From positions 22,878,001 to 22,942,000 of the forward strand of contig OX344764.1 of assembly GCA_947034895.1 (NCBI GenBank): a stretch of 64,000 nt of DNA. Reading direction: 5' to 3'. This document shows positions 48,351 through 60,308 of this stretch, piece by piece; position 1 is the first letter of the stretch, and every line of letters begins with the position of its first letter. The notes below the pieces were generated by a model. That model was not told where the DNA came from. It made no database searches and saw only the letters and a list, made by a program, of their open reading frames with translations. A program made the position numbers and the translations under genes. Origin of the DNA: Rhytidiadelphus loreus (lineage: Eukaryota > Streptophyta > Bryopsida > Hypnales > Hylocomiaceae).

Positions 48351-51300
48351 TCAGACGCTATCAAGTCTAGCCAATCCACAAGTACTCTTTGGACTGATTG
48401 GTAATCTTTCTTTGCAACGGTAGTTGAGATTCATGCATTTGAACACCTTGTGTCCACAATCAGTCGAAGAGAAACTGTACATCCATGGCATAGAATTTGC
48501 AGATTTAGGACGACGAAGCAATCCTGGAAGAGTTGAAACGCACTCTGTTTTGAGTTTGACTTTCACTCTATGCCAGCAATTGTTATTTACACCTCTGAAG
48601 TTCCAAATGTGCTCCATGTCCTTAGGCTGCACGTTGCAGGCACTGTCAACCTGCGGACACGAGCACAGCAGTTTATACACAGGTGGCTTCTATAATTTTA
48701 ATCTTAATCAGCTGAAGCACATAACATTCCAGAGTTCCACCGTTTTCATTGTAAATGCACTACGATTGGCACTAACTGCATTTATCTACAATGTTTTGAG
48801 TTTGACCTTCACTCTTCCATTCTTGAATTCAAGATTTGAGAAGGTTTCTGTCCAAGAAAGATCGATGTCAAAGAATGGCTGCATCTTGAATGCCCTGATT
48901 CTTCATCGAATTATTAGCAGTTGGGTCCAAGGTGTTTGCAGCTCCTTCATGCGTAGCCGTGATATAAAGGTTTGGAATGAATAAATTCTACGAAAGCGTG
49001 AAAGAATCTGAAAGACTGAAGATGGATACACAATCATTTTACCGCTTTCACGATAATCTCTGTTGGAGGATCCACTTGGGCAACATGCTCCCAAAACACC
49101 CAGGTCCATTTCAAGAGTTGTGGATCCTTGAGGGATGCAGCTACACCATCGGCCTCAAATGGGTCGAAAATTTCGACCTTCGGAGGTACAGTTCCACAAC
49201 AAGGACATGGTATGCGCGGGACTGGGAACGATCCCTGCCGACGTTCAGCGTCCTCCCATGAACGGCCACCGTTAACAGACACATCAACACGATCAATTGC
49301 CCGACCACCACCTGCAATAGCATACCCCCTAATGGTGACCTGCAAATCTAGACAGTTGCCCACGTGAGACCATAGAAGTCTTACTCTGTACAAGGCAATT
49401 CATATTTCAAAAATATTACAATCATGCCCTTGTTAACAAGACGGAGCAGGTACCCTTTGTCCCCCTTGAAAATAGGGACCCGCTTGTGAGAAGTCAGTGA
49501 CCACTTGAACTTAACTAAAATCCTTCCTTAAGGATATTGAGGACTGTTTCAGCGTACGTTGAGGCGTCACAGAAGTACACTGCTGTGGCGCTGTGAATCT
49601 CCAGGTAATAGAATGCTATGAAGGCTTGCCACGCAAGAAATGTTGCTTTCCAACACTTATCAACACATGCTACTTCGTCATGAAATGCAAAGAATTTTGA
49701 TTACAGAAGTGTCGGAAAATTTGACATCCTTCATTTTTCCAAGAATGTGCTATTTTCTTTTCATTTGTTCACTTTTTACACATGAATCTAAGGTGTATAT
49801 TGCAACAACAAATACAGATACAACTAAATACCACAGCGGAAGGAACGCAGAAAATGCAACTCACCTTGGCTCCTTTGGGTAAGGAAATGCCATCATGAGG
49901 TATGCAAATGGCACTCTGACACAACACCCAATCAACACCACCAGTAACAGTTCAGGTTAGCATGACTCAAGAGGGATTCTGGAACTAATCATGAGTCCTT
50001 CACCACATGGATTAGAAGTGAACTCTAGTTGTGTGAATTTTAGTTGCCGAAGATCACAAATATATTTATTGAAAGCGAGAGAGCATGTAGAACTTCGGTA
50101 CTTGAACAGGAAACTCCATCATCGGACGCCGTGAATACCAGTCCACTGTGGTTACCCATGGGGGATCGAGCTCCAAGTGGGGTGGATAGAGCTTGAAGTG
50201 TTTTTGCATGTAGAAGCCCTGCGATACATTTCCTAAGTTGTTCTGTGAGTGCACCCACTCTCCAGCACATAAAAATAACACGATAAAGATTTGGAGAACG
50301 GTGTGCAACAGCTTGCTACTTCTATTTGATCACATACGTCATTCTAGGAGCTCCTCTTAGGCAGAGCTATTGAAGTGATTTTGTCAAGGGCTTCCTCCTC
50401 CAAAATTCTTGAACTCTAAGATGTCAGAGGATCGTGCACCAAAGAAAGACAATGCAATGTCAGAGGATCGAAGCATATTGGATATACCTTGATTCCTTCT
50501 TGAATAAGGTCAAGGATCCAAGGTGTAGGTGCTCCTATCGTGAATGTTATTTTGGGGGGAGACATGCACTCAATTTTTGTACGACAAATGAGCACAATCC
50601 TAACATTATACATGTGCAACATTCGTTCTGGAACAATCACGTAGAAAGTGCAATAGTTTGAGTTCAGGTTCAGCAAGATTTTGCAATGTACCTGGCACTC
50701 GTCCTTCGAGATCCTAATCTCCTTCAACCACTTTACAGACCGAGCACCAATGCAACCCGGTATAATCACACGCAAAGGGTATCCATGCTCCCGAGGTAGA
50801 TCCTGTTTTGATAGTCACAACGAACACAGATAAAGGGAAAATTTCCTGGCAAGAACCAAACACAACATACGTACGCTGGTAATGTATTGGCTAGAAGTTG
50901 AAGGAATAGCTTGTAATATTGCATCGGCTGGAAGTTGACGGATGATCATACTTATAGTGACCATATTTGGGGAAAGCAAGTAATACTTCAAAGTTCAACT
51001 GAATGGCACCTCGTAGTTCATCTCGTACGCCAAAAGTATATCTGCTCTTGGTGTTGTGGCATGGATCAACGGAATAGAAGATTTGAAGGGTTCATCAGGT
51101 GTCTCCTGTGAAACGAAAGAGAATAAGAGACGTGAGGAAAATTACACCAGAATCTTTGTCCGAAGTCTTGAAACACTTGAAGGTGTTGCAAGTCCACACT
51201 CAGGTTCAGTGCACTCATACGTGAGGGATAAGGGAGGGATGACACAGCATTGTTCATAGGATAACACCAATGTCTGGTCAAACTTGTGTCCAGAGAAACC

Positions 51301-53687
51301 AGACACCAGAGACACGCAAACTATTAGTTCACGCAAAAGATTAGATCTTGTAAAGCTAACAATTTTCTCCAGACCTACACAACTCTTCAAGTACCTTCAT
51401 GTAATCAACGCTAATGAACTCCACGTAGCGGCCACCAGTATCAGTCTCCAAAGTGCGGTAAGGAATTCCTTGCATTTTCAGAAGGTCTGCAAGTCTGACT
51501 CCTCCCCATATCGCTGCACCAAAGTGATCAAACAAATAAGTGACAAGTTCAAAAAACGGTGGTGTGCATATCACTTTGCACAAATTGCAGTGCTCATATC
51601 AAAATGTCTTGAATCTTCCGATCCAATTGACATTTCCGTAATTCGAGTAATTCAAGCACATACCGGTTCCGACAGCTGCATTGCCCCAGGGGATTTCTAA
51701 TATCTTCTTCTGCTGATGCATCTCAGTCCTCCGGTTTCCTGCACACTGTATTCACCTTTTGTATTATTCGTTCTGTAAGAGAGAGAATGACACATGTAAA
51801 CTCGACATAGCATTCTTGAGTTGTTCTATGAAAGCACCCATCTCATTGTTCATCTGACAACATATGAAGAAATTAGAAATAAGACATGATTTGGATTCCT
51901 AAGAATGGTGTGCAACAACATGCTAATTCTTCTTCCTCACAATTGGAAATCAGGAACTACTGCTCGGGAGCTTTTGAAGTGATTTATTTCAGGAGCTGCC
52001 TTCTCCAAAATTCTTGAACTCAAGATGTAAGACGACGTGTGTCAAAAAAAGACAATGTCAGAGGATCATAACATCTCGGATACCTTGATACCTTGATTGA
52101 ATTAGAAGATAGACCCCAAGGTGTTAGGATCTCCTTCCAAGAATGTTTTGTAAGGGGATGTTGATCTTGGTTTGGTGTGCATGCGGTGGAAAATCAAAAC
52201 ATCGAAGGGCTGGTATTATCTTCAAAATGCAGATGCAAGCTTCAAAAAAAGAAAGATCATGTAGATCAGTGAAACAGGAGGCTTATGAGACGAAGGATAA
52301 TAATTCACCATGAGTGTTACGGGCACTCTTGACTTCGGCATTGCACTGCGAAGTCAAGCAAGAAACACGGGTGAGATTCAATCTGCAAAGTGCACAACAA
52401 GCGATTTTTTGGCTATCAGTTGAATCGTAAGCGTCTCATAAACTGTAGCATGTAGTGGACCCAGATTCAAAATGAAAACAAACTTCCGCTTCACAAACTT
52501 TTACCATCAAGGGCTAGGGCATCACCACCTGGCTTGAAAAAACAGGCTTGCAAAACCAGCCCTGTTTTCAGGTCTGAGGTGTCCCTACTCGCCTTGCAAA
52601 CTGGATAACTTCTTAACGAGACGGGAAGGCCAAATTGGATCTCGTGTTTTATTAGCAGGTCATACCGGGACGTCCTTTGTCCGATTTTATTTACCTTTCC
52701 ACTAACACATGCATAGTTCTGCACTAAGTCTAGTGACGCAAAATCTGGCCCTATCTGAGTGTATATTATTCCGTGTTTGATCAATTGAATAGGCCGTTTT
52801 ATAAATATGGTGATTCTTGGTCCTTTAGGAATTAAGAAAAACAACCTAAAAGCCTGACCAATATTAAACTGTGAGACAAGTATGAGCAGTGCCACAAGGA
52901 TACGAACAGAATAGCATCGAGAGAGAAAGTCGCTGGCTTTGGGAGAAGTCCAGAGATCTCCAAGTCATACCTGCATGGATGAGGTAGAACATGGTGATGT
53001 CACCCTCAGCAAATTTCACAAATAAATTGACCCACTTCTGTTCCTACTACAGTACTATATAGATTTCTCTTCACCTCACATTCTTGCAAGATCCCTTGGA
53101 GAGGACTTTAAAGCCATCTTCAAGTCATCTTGAAGTCAAGAACAAGCCTGAATTTGAGCAAATGTAGCTTCAAGATACAAATTTAAAATCTTTTTGATCA
53201 CGAAACCAGACAACTGAAGAGTCAAAGCCTACGTGATGTCAAACCCTGAGGAGGAGGAGGGAAACCAGTTGCAGACAACATACATGATCGGATCTGCGAT
53301 CGTTGCTACAGGACCATGGTTGCACTTGAAAAATATAGGCTCAGGCGTCAAGAAAGTTTCGTGAAGAACAGGCGCCGCGGGCTCCCCATGATAAGGCGTC
53401 TGCAAAGGTCAACTTCACTGACATTTTTAAATCTCAATTGCGTGTTCGAATACGGAATCCATCACAGTGGAATGATGCAATTAGGGTTTGGCATGTACCA
53501 AGCTGTTGATGTGCAAGAGCTTGCTTCGATCCTTGGGATCGTTTTTGTAATCTTTCGGTCCAGCCAAGCCTCTGGCGATTTGTTCAGGCTTGTTGCAACA
53601 CTTGGGAGATTTGCAACGCGCCAACTCTGGTGGAAATTTGGGCGGATCTGGTGTCTTGTTAGAGCAATCTCCCTTGGTTGTCGTCAT
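48351..53687 (-). CDS. Divergent sulfite-oxidase-like molybdenum cofactor enzyme
   Basis: Oxidoreductase with an N-terminal Moco domain and C-terminal Mo-co dimerisation domain, no heme domain. Exons: 53499-53687, 53284-53399, 52908-52970, 52309-52345, 51664-51745, 51395-51513, 51010-51105, 50692-50802, 50102-50242, 49865-49915, 49043-49339, 48351-48650; all introns GT-AG, phase-consistent; 533 aa against about 393 in typical plant sulfite oxidase. Conserved: Moco ligand Cys136 (CAGNRR), IWGGVRLADLL, LAYEMN, HGYPLRV, PGCIGARSVKWL, SRRP.MEFPVQSAIC, IRGYAIAGGG, VDVSVNGG and WNFRG (Arg453). Odd: the Arg of RNHG is Cys89 (KCNHG), the active-site Tyr (QKDY) is Phe287 (QKHF), Cys clusters lie at residues 25-31 and 380-383, and a 60-residue tail ends DSV, not the peroxisomal SNL. 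Peroxisomal sulfite oxidation is therefore doubtful. The ATG follows an in-frame stop. Confidence 0.88.
48786..48860 (-). pseudogene. Partial copy of the last exon edge inside intron 11
   Basis: 48792-48815 matches 48546-48569 (exon 12, encoding RVKVKLKT) at 23 of 24 bases in the same orientation. Here the frame ends two codons later with TAG (48786-48788) and is open upstream to about 48880. It could be a decayed duplicate of exon 12 or an alternative terminal exon giving a shorter C terminus. Confidence 0.45.
50225..50570. repeat. Intragenic duplicate A (intron 8 and start of exon 9)
   Basis: Shares ordered blocks with 51810-52160: 'agttgttct.tga.agcaccca', 'ggtgtgcaaca.c.tgct', 'ttgaagtgattt..tca.g', 'tcctccaaaattcttgaact', 'aagacaatg', 'gtcagaggatc' and 'taccttgatt'. 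It includes the first bases of exon 9. Confidence 0.7.
51810..52160. repeat. Intragenic duplicate B inside intron 4
   Basis: The counterpart of 50225-50570 in the same orientation, lying wholly inside intron 4 (51746-52308). It carries a decayed copy of the exon 9 acceptor region, so it could act as a pseudo-exon edge. Confidence 0.7.
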
Positions 53688-53796
53688 CTCGTCAAGACCA
53701 TCCAATCATTCAAAGAAATTTTTTCAGTGCCATCGGACACATCGGCAATCGTAATTGTAAAATTAGAGTTAGGGTTCCAAGAAGAATCTCATCGTT
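53688..53796. promoter_or_regulatory. Immediate upstream of the sulfite-oxidase-like gene
   Basis: Only 109 bp separate the start codon from the stop codon of the next minus-strand open frame. If that frame is a real gene, the promoter must lie within it or the two share a transcript. Confidence 0.3.
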
Positions 53797-54110
53797 TTAA
53801 GAAAAATCCCGAGGCGACGCTGGAGGCTCCTCGTAGTCGTGGTGGTAAGCAAGGACGTGGACCAGCAGAGTTAAGCATTGGAGCACCATGACGGCTTTGT
53901 AGACTTGGTATGTGCTCTTCACCAACACTACAATTCCCACCACGGTGATGAAGATTTGCGAGAGAGAAAGAAATCCTCCCACTGCGGGTGGCAACATGCA
54001 TAGAATGTTGGCCTTCACAAACTTCTTGAACAGAAGACTCTGGAAACCTTCACGACGCAAAAATCGTGACTCGGTTCTCGATCACGTATTCTGCAATGGC
54101 GGGTGAGAAT
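53797..54110 (-). pseudogene. Possible membrane-protein gene fragment, unrecognised
   Basis: A minus-strand frame ending at 53797 with gene-like codon use. It opens with FLRREGFQSLLFKKFVKAN, then two hydrophobic segments (around LPPAVGGFLSLSQIFITVVG and VYKAVMVLQCLTLLVHVLA), and a charged end (HHDYEEPPASPRDFS). There is no ATG at its start. The upstream neighbour frame (SPAIAEYVIENRVTIF) meets it at a run of five T (54056-54062), where a one-base difference would join the two. It is either a frameshifted fragment or the last exon of a gene whose other exons I could not find. Family not recognised. Confidence 0.35.
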
Positions 54111-55013
54111 GTGCGATCATGGCAATGGCGGAGAAGAACGAGATCATGGCGAAAGTGGACCCATCCAGTAAAGCAAAGTGGTAAGGTAACCCTAAAAGTG
54201 AAGACTAAGCTTTTCAGGAAGCCATTTGTCCATTTGTCTAGGAAGCCAATGGTGGTCGCAACATGTTTATTGTGTGTGTGTGTTTTGGGGGCACAAATTG
54301 AAGAATCCATTGTGAAGGGAAAAAAAAAAAAGACAACATGTTTTTTGTGTGTAACATATTTTTTGTGTGTGTATTTGACATGAACTAAATTGAGATATAG
54401 ACTAGTGATAAAAAGTTTGTTATGATGTTGAGTTGAATACAATGACGCATGATATTTTGAATTTGGATCATCATTACACCTCATGTATATCTAAAACAAC
54501 AAAATGGTCATATATTCTATTTGTACGTTGCTTGTATAGTACCCTATTTGAACATGATAAGGTTTAGATGTAATAATGATATTTAAAGGAAAGATGTTAA
54601 TTGTTGAATTATTAGTCCAATGGTATATGTATGGCTATATTTCATGACATAATTCATTTTCTTGGAGTCAACAATGGTACGATCTTTACAATTCTATACA
54701 TCTTTTGAGGGTGAAACTATCACTTCAAATTGACTTACATATATATTTAGTCAAAAATAATATTAGAAATTAATTTAAGCCTATAGGCAAATAGAAATTA
54801 TAAATTTATACACACACAGAGATATCAGTTTAGAGATTGAAAGATAAAGAAATTTATAGGAATATTTTTGAATTTCTATGACATTTAACAGTTGAAAATT
54901 GAAGAAATCAATGTCCCCAAAAGCATTGTAAATATTTGCACCTTTGAATTTTTTTTCAAAACCATCCACTGTAAGCTCTAATACATCACAATATTTTGCA
55001 TTATTTACAAAAT
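54111..55013. other. Intergenic, nothing recognised
   Basis: AT-rich. A minus-strand frame to 54484 overlaps the fragment above and has no motif. Confidence 0.4.
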
Positions 55014-55811
55014 TTAACCTCTAAATGCCCGAGGCACCCAAATCTAGTGTTTGCAATACTTTGAAGTTAAATAAAACCTAACCAAATTGCTATTTTGAAT
55101 AGTTTATATTTTTAGAAAGTTCTTCTTGAAGTCTAGTTTTAGCATCAAAAATCCGATCTTGAAAATAAATGATAGTGATTTTTCTATTCAAGATTTTGTG
55201 CAAGAGTAACCATTGCAATCTTGACTTCCCGTAGTGTTGAGAGCTCTTGGAAATGAGCCTCAAATACACTAGATCTTGGAGAAAAAATCACATTCAAAAT
55301 TCATTTAAAAAAATTATAGAATAGATTTTAAGAAGTCATGAATTGATTAGGGTTATACATGTTAGGCCCTTTCACCTCATAATTTTTTGGTCACCAACTT
55401 TTTAGATTTGACTTGTACGAGGACTTGTGAAAAGAAGATTGAAAGATTTCACATCACTTTTACAATTTTTACACCCTCATGGTTAGACATTATAATCTTT
55501 CACTTGACAAGTGATAATGTTTTTTTTTTTTTCCTATGAGATCTCTAACATGTCTAGTTTGAATTTGTACAATTACAATTCATAACAAAAGACGGTCAGG
55601 CTGAAATTAAGTGCCATAAGAAATATGCAACGATGAGAAGTAGACGGAGGTACAACATTTTTATAATCTAAGCACAAGTTCACGCTCACGTTGCACTAGT
55701 CTAAATATAGTAAATAAAAAATTAATACAACTTATGAAAATGTAGGCATTTTGTTCAATTTAAAGCAAATTCCAATGAGTTCAAAACAGGCCTTGGGCAT
55801 TTAGAGATTAA
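55014..55811. mobile_element. TTAACC inverted-repeat element, 798 bp
   Basis: Left end TTAACCTCTAAATGCCCGAG; right end CTTGGGCATTTAGAGATTAA, inverted with few mismatches. Ends and sub-terminal sequence are shared with 2348-4036. At 55859 a further TTAACCCCTAAAGGACCAAG left end begins, without an obvious partner. Confidence 0.75.
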
Positions 55812-56621
55812 GACATCTACCATGACAATTTTAGTTCCTATCAGATACAAAAAGTCTCTTAACCCCTAAAGGACCAAGGCCATTTTTCTGTCAAACCCCA
55901 CTCAAAATTGTCATTTCTATTGTGTTCATCTAAGAAAACAAAAATATATATATTTTTTGAATCTAATCACAAGATTTTGTACTTCTCTGAGATCATATGG
56001 TAAAACTTTCATTTAAGTTTGAGAGACATTACAAGAAATTTTAGGGCTTTGAAAGATTGCAAGTTCCTGGATTGTTCCCATATTATGGGAATTTTGCCAC
56101 ATTTGTAGTTTTAATTAATTTTTCAATAAAAAAATTTAAAAAAATTTATTTAATTTATTTAATTTTTCAATAAATTATTATTTTTAAATATTCTAATTAC
56201 AATACTATAGTACAAAATTACAGTACTAATTTCAGATGACATTTGTGGAAATGTTTTGCACTATGGACTTGAATTAAAAACCTTTTATGTTGAAGAATTG
56301 TATTGAGAGTCTAGGGGAAAAAATTTGAAAAAAAAATGACTTAATTTTTGTTCTTAAGAAAATTGTTAAGTAGAAGTAGGTATCTGATAGACAAAAAGTA
56401 TAAATTATTAATATCTCTAAGATGGAATTAAAATGCACTAATTTCAATGGTGAGATTCTTTGAACATACTACTCAACAAAGGCCACCCAAACATAGCCAT
56501 AGAGCATCATTTAAGCATAGGCAATGAATGTCATTCAAGCATAGAATGTATATGTCACCCAAACATTAGTTAATGTGTTGTCTCTTTTGAGTACATAGAT
56601 GACAAACTACCACAAACTCAT
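55812..56621. other. Intergenic, single TTAACC end
   Basis: A lone family end at 55859 followed by the block 'ccactcaaaattgtcatttc'. No gene. Confidence 0.4.
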
Positions 56622-56889
56622 GAAGAAAACTGCATTTTACTTGTCAAATCTGCGTTTTATTTGACAAAAACTGCGTTGTTTACAATAGAAAAGTATTGTA
56701 TTGATTTTGTTGAGTTCTCCCTTCGTAATGCAAAATTCTGCGTTCCAACGTTTCAACATAGAATTTGATGCAAAATTTTGTATTAGAATGCAAAATTTTG
56801 TGCTATGAAGGGAGACCTCAACAAAATCAATATGATAGTTTTATGTTGAGTACAACGCAGTTTTTGTCAAGTAAAACGCAATTTTCTTC
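56622..56889. mobile_element. Foldback element, ~268 bp
   Basis: Left end GAAGAAAACTGCATTTTACT; right end AGTAAAACGCAATTTTCTTC. Inner arms continue with ACAAAAACTGCGTTGT and ATTGATTTTGTTGAG..CTCCCTTC against their complements. Non-coding. Confidence 0.75.
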
Positions 56890-59738
56890 TAGTTTTCTTC
56901 TATTAATCACTTCATTTACTAAATAAGGGAATGAATATTTTGATATGCATGCTTTTTGTGAAATATTTGATTACCTCAATATGTATACTTTTTGTAAATT
57001 ATTTGATTACTTCCATTTGTAAATTTTTTTCAAACCTTTTTAATTGCAATCAATATAGGATAATAATCATATCCATTCCCATGTATGTATCTATACCCAT
57101 ATGTCATAAAGTAACTTCAAGTGTGGAATGCCTAAGGTTCCTAAAAATAATTCATTCGACACCACCATAGTTAATTAAGCATGACATGTACATACGACAC
57201 CCCCCTGACAACAATGCTAGTAAGTAAGCCTAGAAATGCTTTATAGACCTAATCATATTACACTCTATAATTTTTCTTATTTGTGCACAAATGTTTTTCC
57301 ATAAATTCTATAACTCTTGTGTACAATGTTATTCATCTATGACGTCTCTACTGAATTAAGTTAAAGAAGGAGGTGCTCAAATTCTAAAATTGCCCACCTC
57401 CTCAAATATACATTATTTATACATATTTCTTTTTCATTGTACCAACAATGTACAAATAGCATACATTTGAGGAGGTGGGCAATTATAGAGCCCTATTCCA
57501 TTTCAACTTCAAAAATTCATAACTAATTCCACCAAGCTCCGCAAAAATTGAAACATCTTGAATTAGATGCCAATTCCATTTATCTTTCAAGGAAAATTTA
57601 GTGAAAAATATTTCCAAGAAGTTTCACATCCCCTAATTCAGCTCTTAAATGGGTGCTTTATGGACCTCCTACCCTTACCATGATTTTTCACAAATTCCAA
57701 CAATCAGGCCTTTGAAATTTTATGTTTCTTTTGGAAAAAACAAAACCCATTGTTTTTTAAAATTTTGAATTAAAATGTACGAAAGTAACGCGCACTTTAT
57801 GGTAATTGACTTTGTTAGTCGGGTACAGTAAATTGAACCATTGCAGAGTTTGTTATTAGTTGTAAGTACTGCTTGGGACACGAATGGAAGCATGGACTGA
57901 CTCTGCGTGCAAGCCAACTGAACCAGACTGAGGAGGTTAGGTTAGGTTAGGGTTTGCCATTTGGGGGACCAAGGACAGTAATGCTCTGCGCTTGCATTTC
58001 GACGGCTACGTTACTGTCGTCATGGCCGCATGCGAGAGGATCAGAGGAGGCCGCTGGAGGGAGGGCTTCAGTTGAGGCTCTCCATTCCAAATTACACGAA
58101 TTAAGGTATACTAAGGTAGGAACACCATAAACGGTTAAAATAAGCATTTCAACATGTAGGATATGAGAAATTTCTTGAGAAATTAAGCTCAATATGTGCA
58201 AAAACAAGGATGAGGAAGAATGCAAAAAAAAATGAAAATTTTTTCTTCAAAAATGAATATTTTATGCAATATAAATGTGGATTTCTCATACGGACCCCAT
58301 TATGGTTTCATAGGTTCACCTAAAACAGTTACCTTTGGAACTTGTTCCTAATCAAGTGTGAGCCAATCAAATTCGAACAAATCAAATCTTTTCAAGATTT
58401 TTGAGAGTCAACTATTGTTGGTTTCATGACACCCTAGTATGCCATTAGAGGGACAGTAACCTTTTATGGTGTTCTTACCTTAAGGCACGGTTTACAACTA
58501 AGGTAGTCAACTTCTTTCCAACCACGGCCTATTTTTGCTAGTTAGACTACTTTGTTTCCAATGGATTGTGGTTTAAAGTGAGAGCTCACGTGGTTAGGTG
58601 ACAGCTCATATAGCATAGATGTTTGGAAGGTGTATATTGAATGTATACAATGATGCACAAAATGCACATTTGAAGCTACACAATTATCACCTACTTTGAA
58701 GCATGGTCAATTTTGTAATCAACCTATGGTTGAAAATTGCGGTATCCTATATAACAAGAATGGGTTGAATGGAATCTTTACGAAAAAAATTCATAATTAT
58801 TTTGTTTTTGAGGGGGGAAAAGAACCATTTCTGAAACCTACTCAAATCTATTTTTCTACGAGGGGATTTTTTCCTCACCAAATGCATACTGGAAATATAG
58901 TAAACTGCTTGAGTAGTCAGAATGAGGTCAACTACTTTGGCCAAAGGCTGGGTCATTCCCCTTAAGACCAATTGCACAAATTTCAACCTTTTGTTTAATC
59001 GCAAGTGGTGTTTTGGGCCTCTTACACAACAAACTGGCCTAGCCTCTAGGTGTAGAACATTCCTAAGTTACTCCATTATTGATATAATAACTATGGTAGA
59101 GTGCTCTTGAAGCGACCTCTAATATAGAGGTACATTTTGCTTTCTTCAATGTACAAGCAATTTACATTTTATGAGGGGTCACTTTTAGTGATTACTGCAT
59201 TTCAACTTCAAAAATTCATAACTAATTCCATGAAGGTCTAGAAAATATGAAACAACTTAGGTTAGATGCTAATTCCATTTATCTTCCTAAACAAATTTGC
59301 TAGAAATTGTTTCAAGAATTTTAGCTTTTATCCCCTCTAAATGCAATTAGCTTTTAAAAGGTCGAGTCAAGAGAAAACTACCTTAGTGTACGGTGGGAAT
59401 AAATTTCAGTGGCAAACAAGAAAAAAAAATTAACGTTACACTCAAGCAGTTGGACTTCATATGATATTTTTAAATTGAAAAAATTGAAATTAACATTACA
59501 CTCAAGCAGTTTGGACTTCATATGATATTTTTAAATTTATATAAAGGTGATGCCTTTGGCATCACATGAAAGTTTAGAAAATTAGCTATTGTAGAGTTCC
59601 TACAAATTCATTCCCAACTAACACATGCCCAACCCTGTCTTTAATGACCTCAATACCAATTGCATACTTCTTTTGCTACAATAAACCAATTTGCATTGAT
59701 TTGAGACAAACCAAAAGTGAATTGATGACAATATGTAA
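56890..59738. other. Intergenic with two TAAGGTAGG-family copies
   Basis: Copies at about 57380-57680 and 59100-59390. The 57380 copy has its own inverted pair (GCCCACCTCCTCAAATATAC / its complement). A short GGTTAGGTTAGGTTAGGG run lies at 57938-57956. No supported gene. Confidence 0.45.
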
Positions 59739-60006
59739 TTAATCCCTAAAGTCCCAAGAGTCCCCTTGGAGTATAACTTTCGTTTGATTTGTTCCATTTG
59801 GATAAATGATGTAAAAGTTATGAAACTTTTTGTTTAGTGCTAGAAATCTTAGCAGATTATTGAGAAAATAATATATTGGTCCATTTTTAACTCGGTGTCT
59901 AAACCTATGTGGTTTAAATAGTAGACTATCCCCCAACAGACTCTTCATTCATGCTGGCTATATAACTAAAGTTATTCTTATTCTTCATTTGGGTCCATTT
60001 ATGAAC

Positions 60007-60308
60007 CATTAGAGGGGATTCAGGGCAAGGGGAGAGCCATTTCAAGCATGTTCCCCTTGTTGTTCCTGATGCAGCTTGAAAACGATGCACTGTCAAGAAA
60101 ATAAAATTAAAATAAATAAATAAATTCGAAATTCTTAAAATGGAAAAAAAATAGGGATTTTTTTTTTTTTTTTCTTTTAATTTTTTTTATTGTCTAATAT
60201 GACCAAACTTCGTCAAATCGTTGCAGTTTGTTGTTGTCCCGACGTGCCCATAGTTTGGGAATGCATGGGAACTTGCAGCCTTCTACGGGGGTTGAATCCC
60301 TTCTAATG
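60007..60308. mobile_element. CATTAGA-type MITE, 302 bp
   Basis: Left end CATTAGAGGGGATTCAGG; right end GGGGTTGAATCCCTTCTAATG. Long A- and T-runs inside. Nested in the TTAACC element. Confidence 0.75.

Noticed and set aside
52491..52895. 134-codon minus-strand frame inside the sulfite-oxidase-like gene
   Set aside because: It falls in intron 3 between well-supported small exons and has no family motif. Including it would break the phase.
57938..57956. GGTTAGGTTAGGTTAGGG, telomere-like run
   Set aside because: Only about three units and not the plant TTTAGGG repeat in register; most likely chance.
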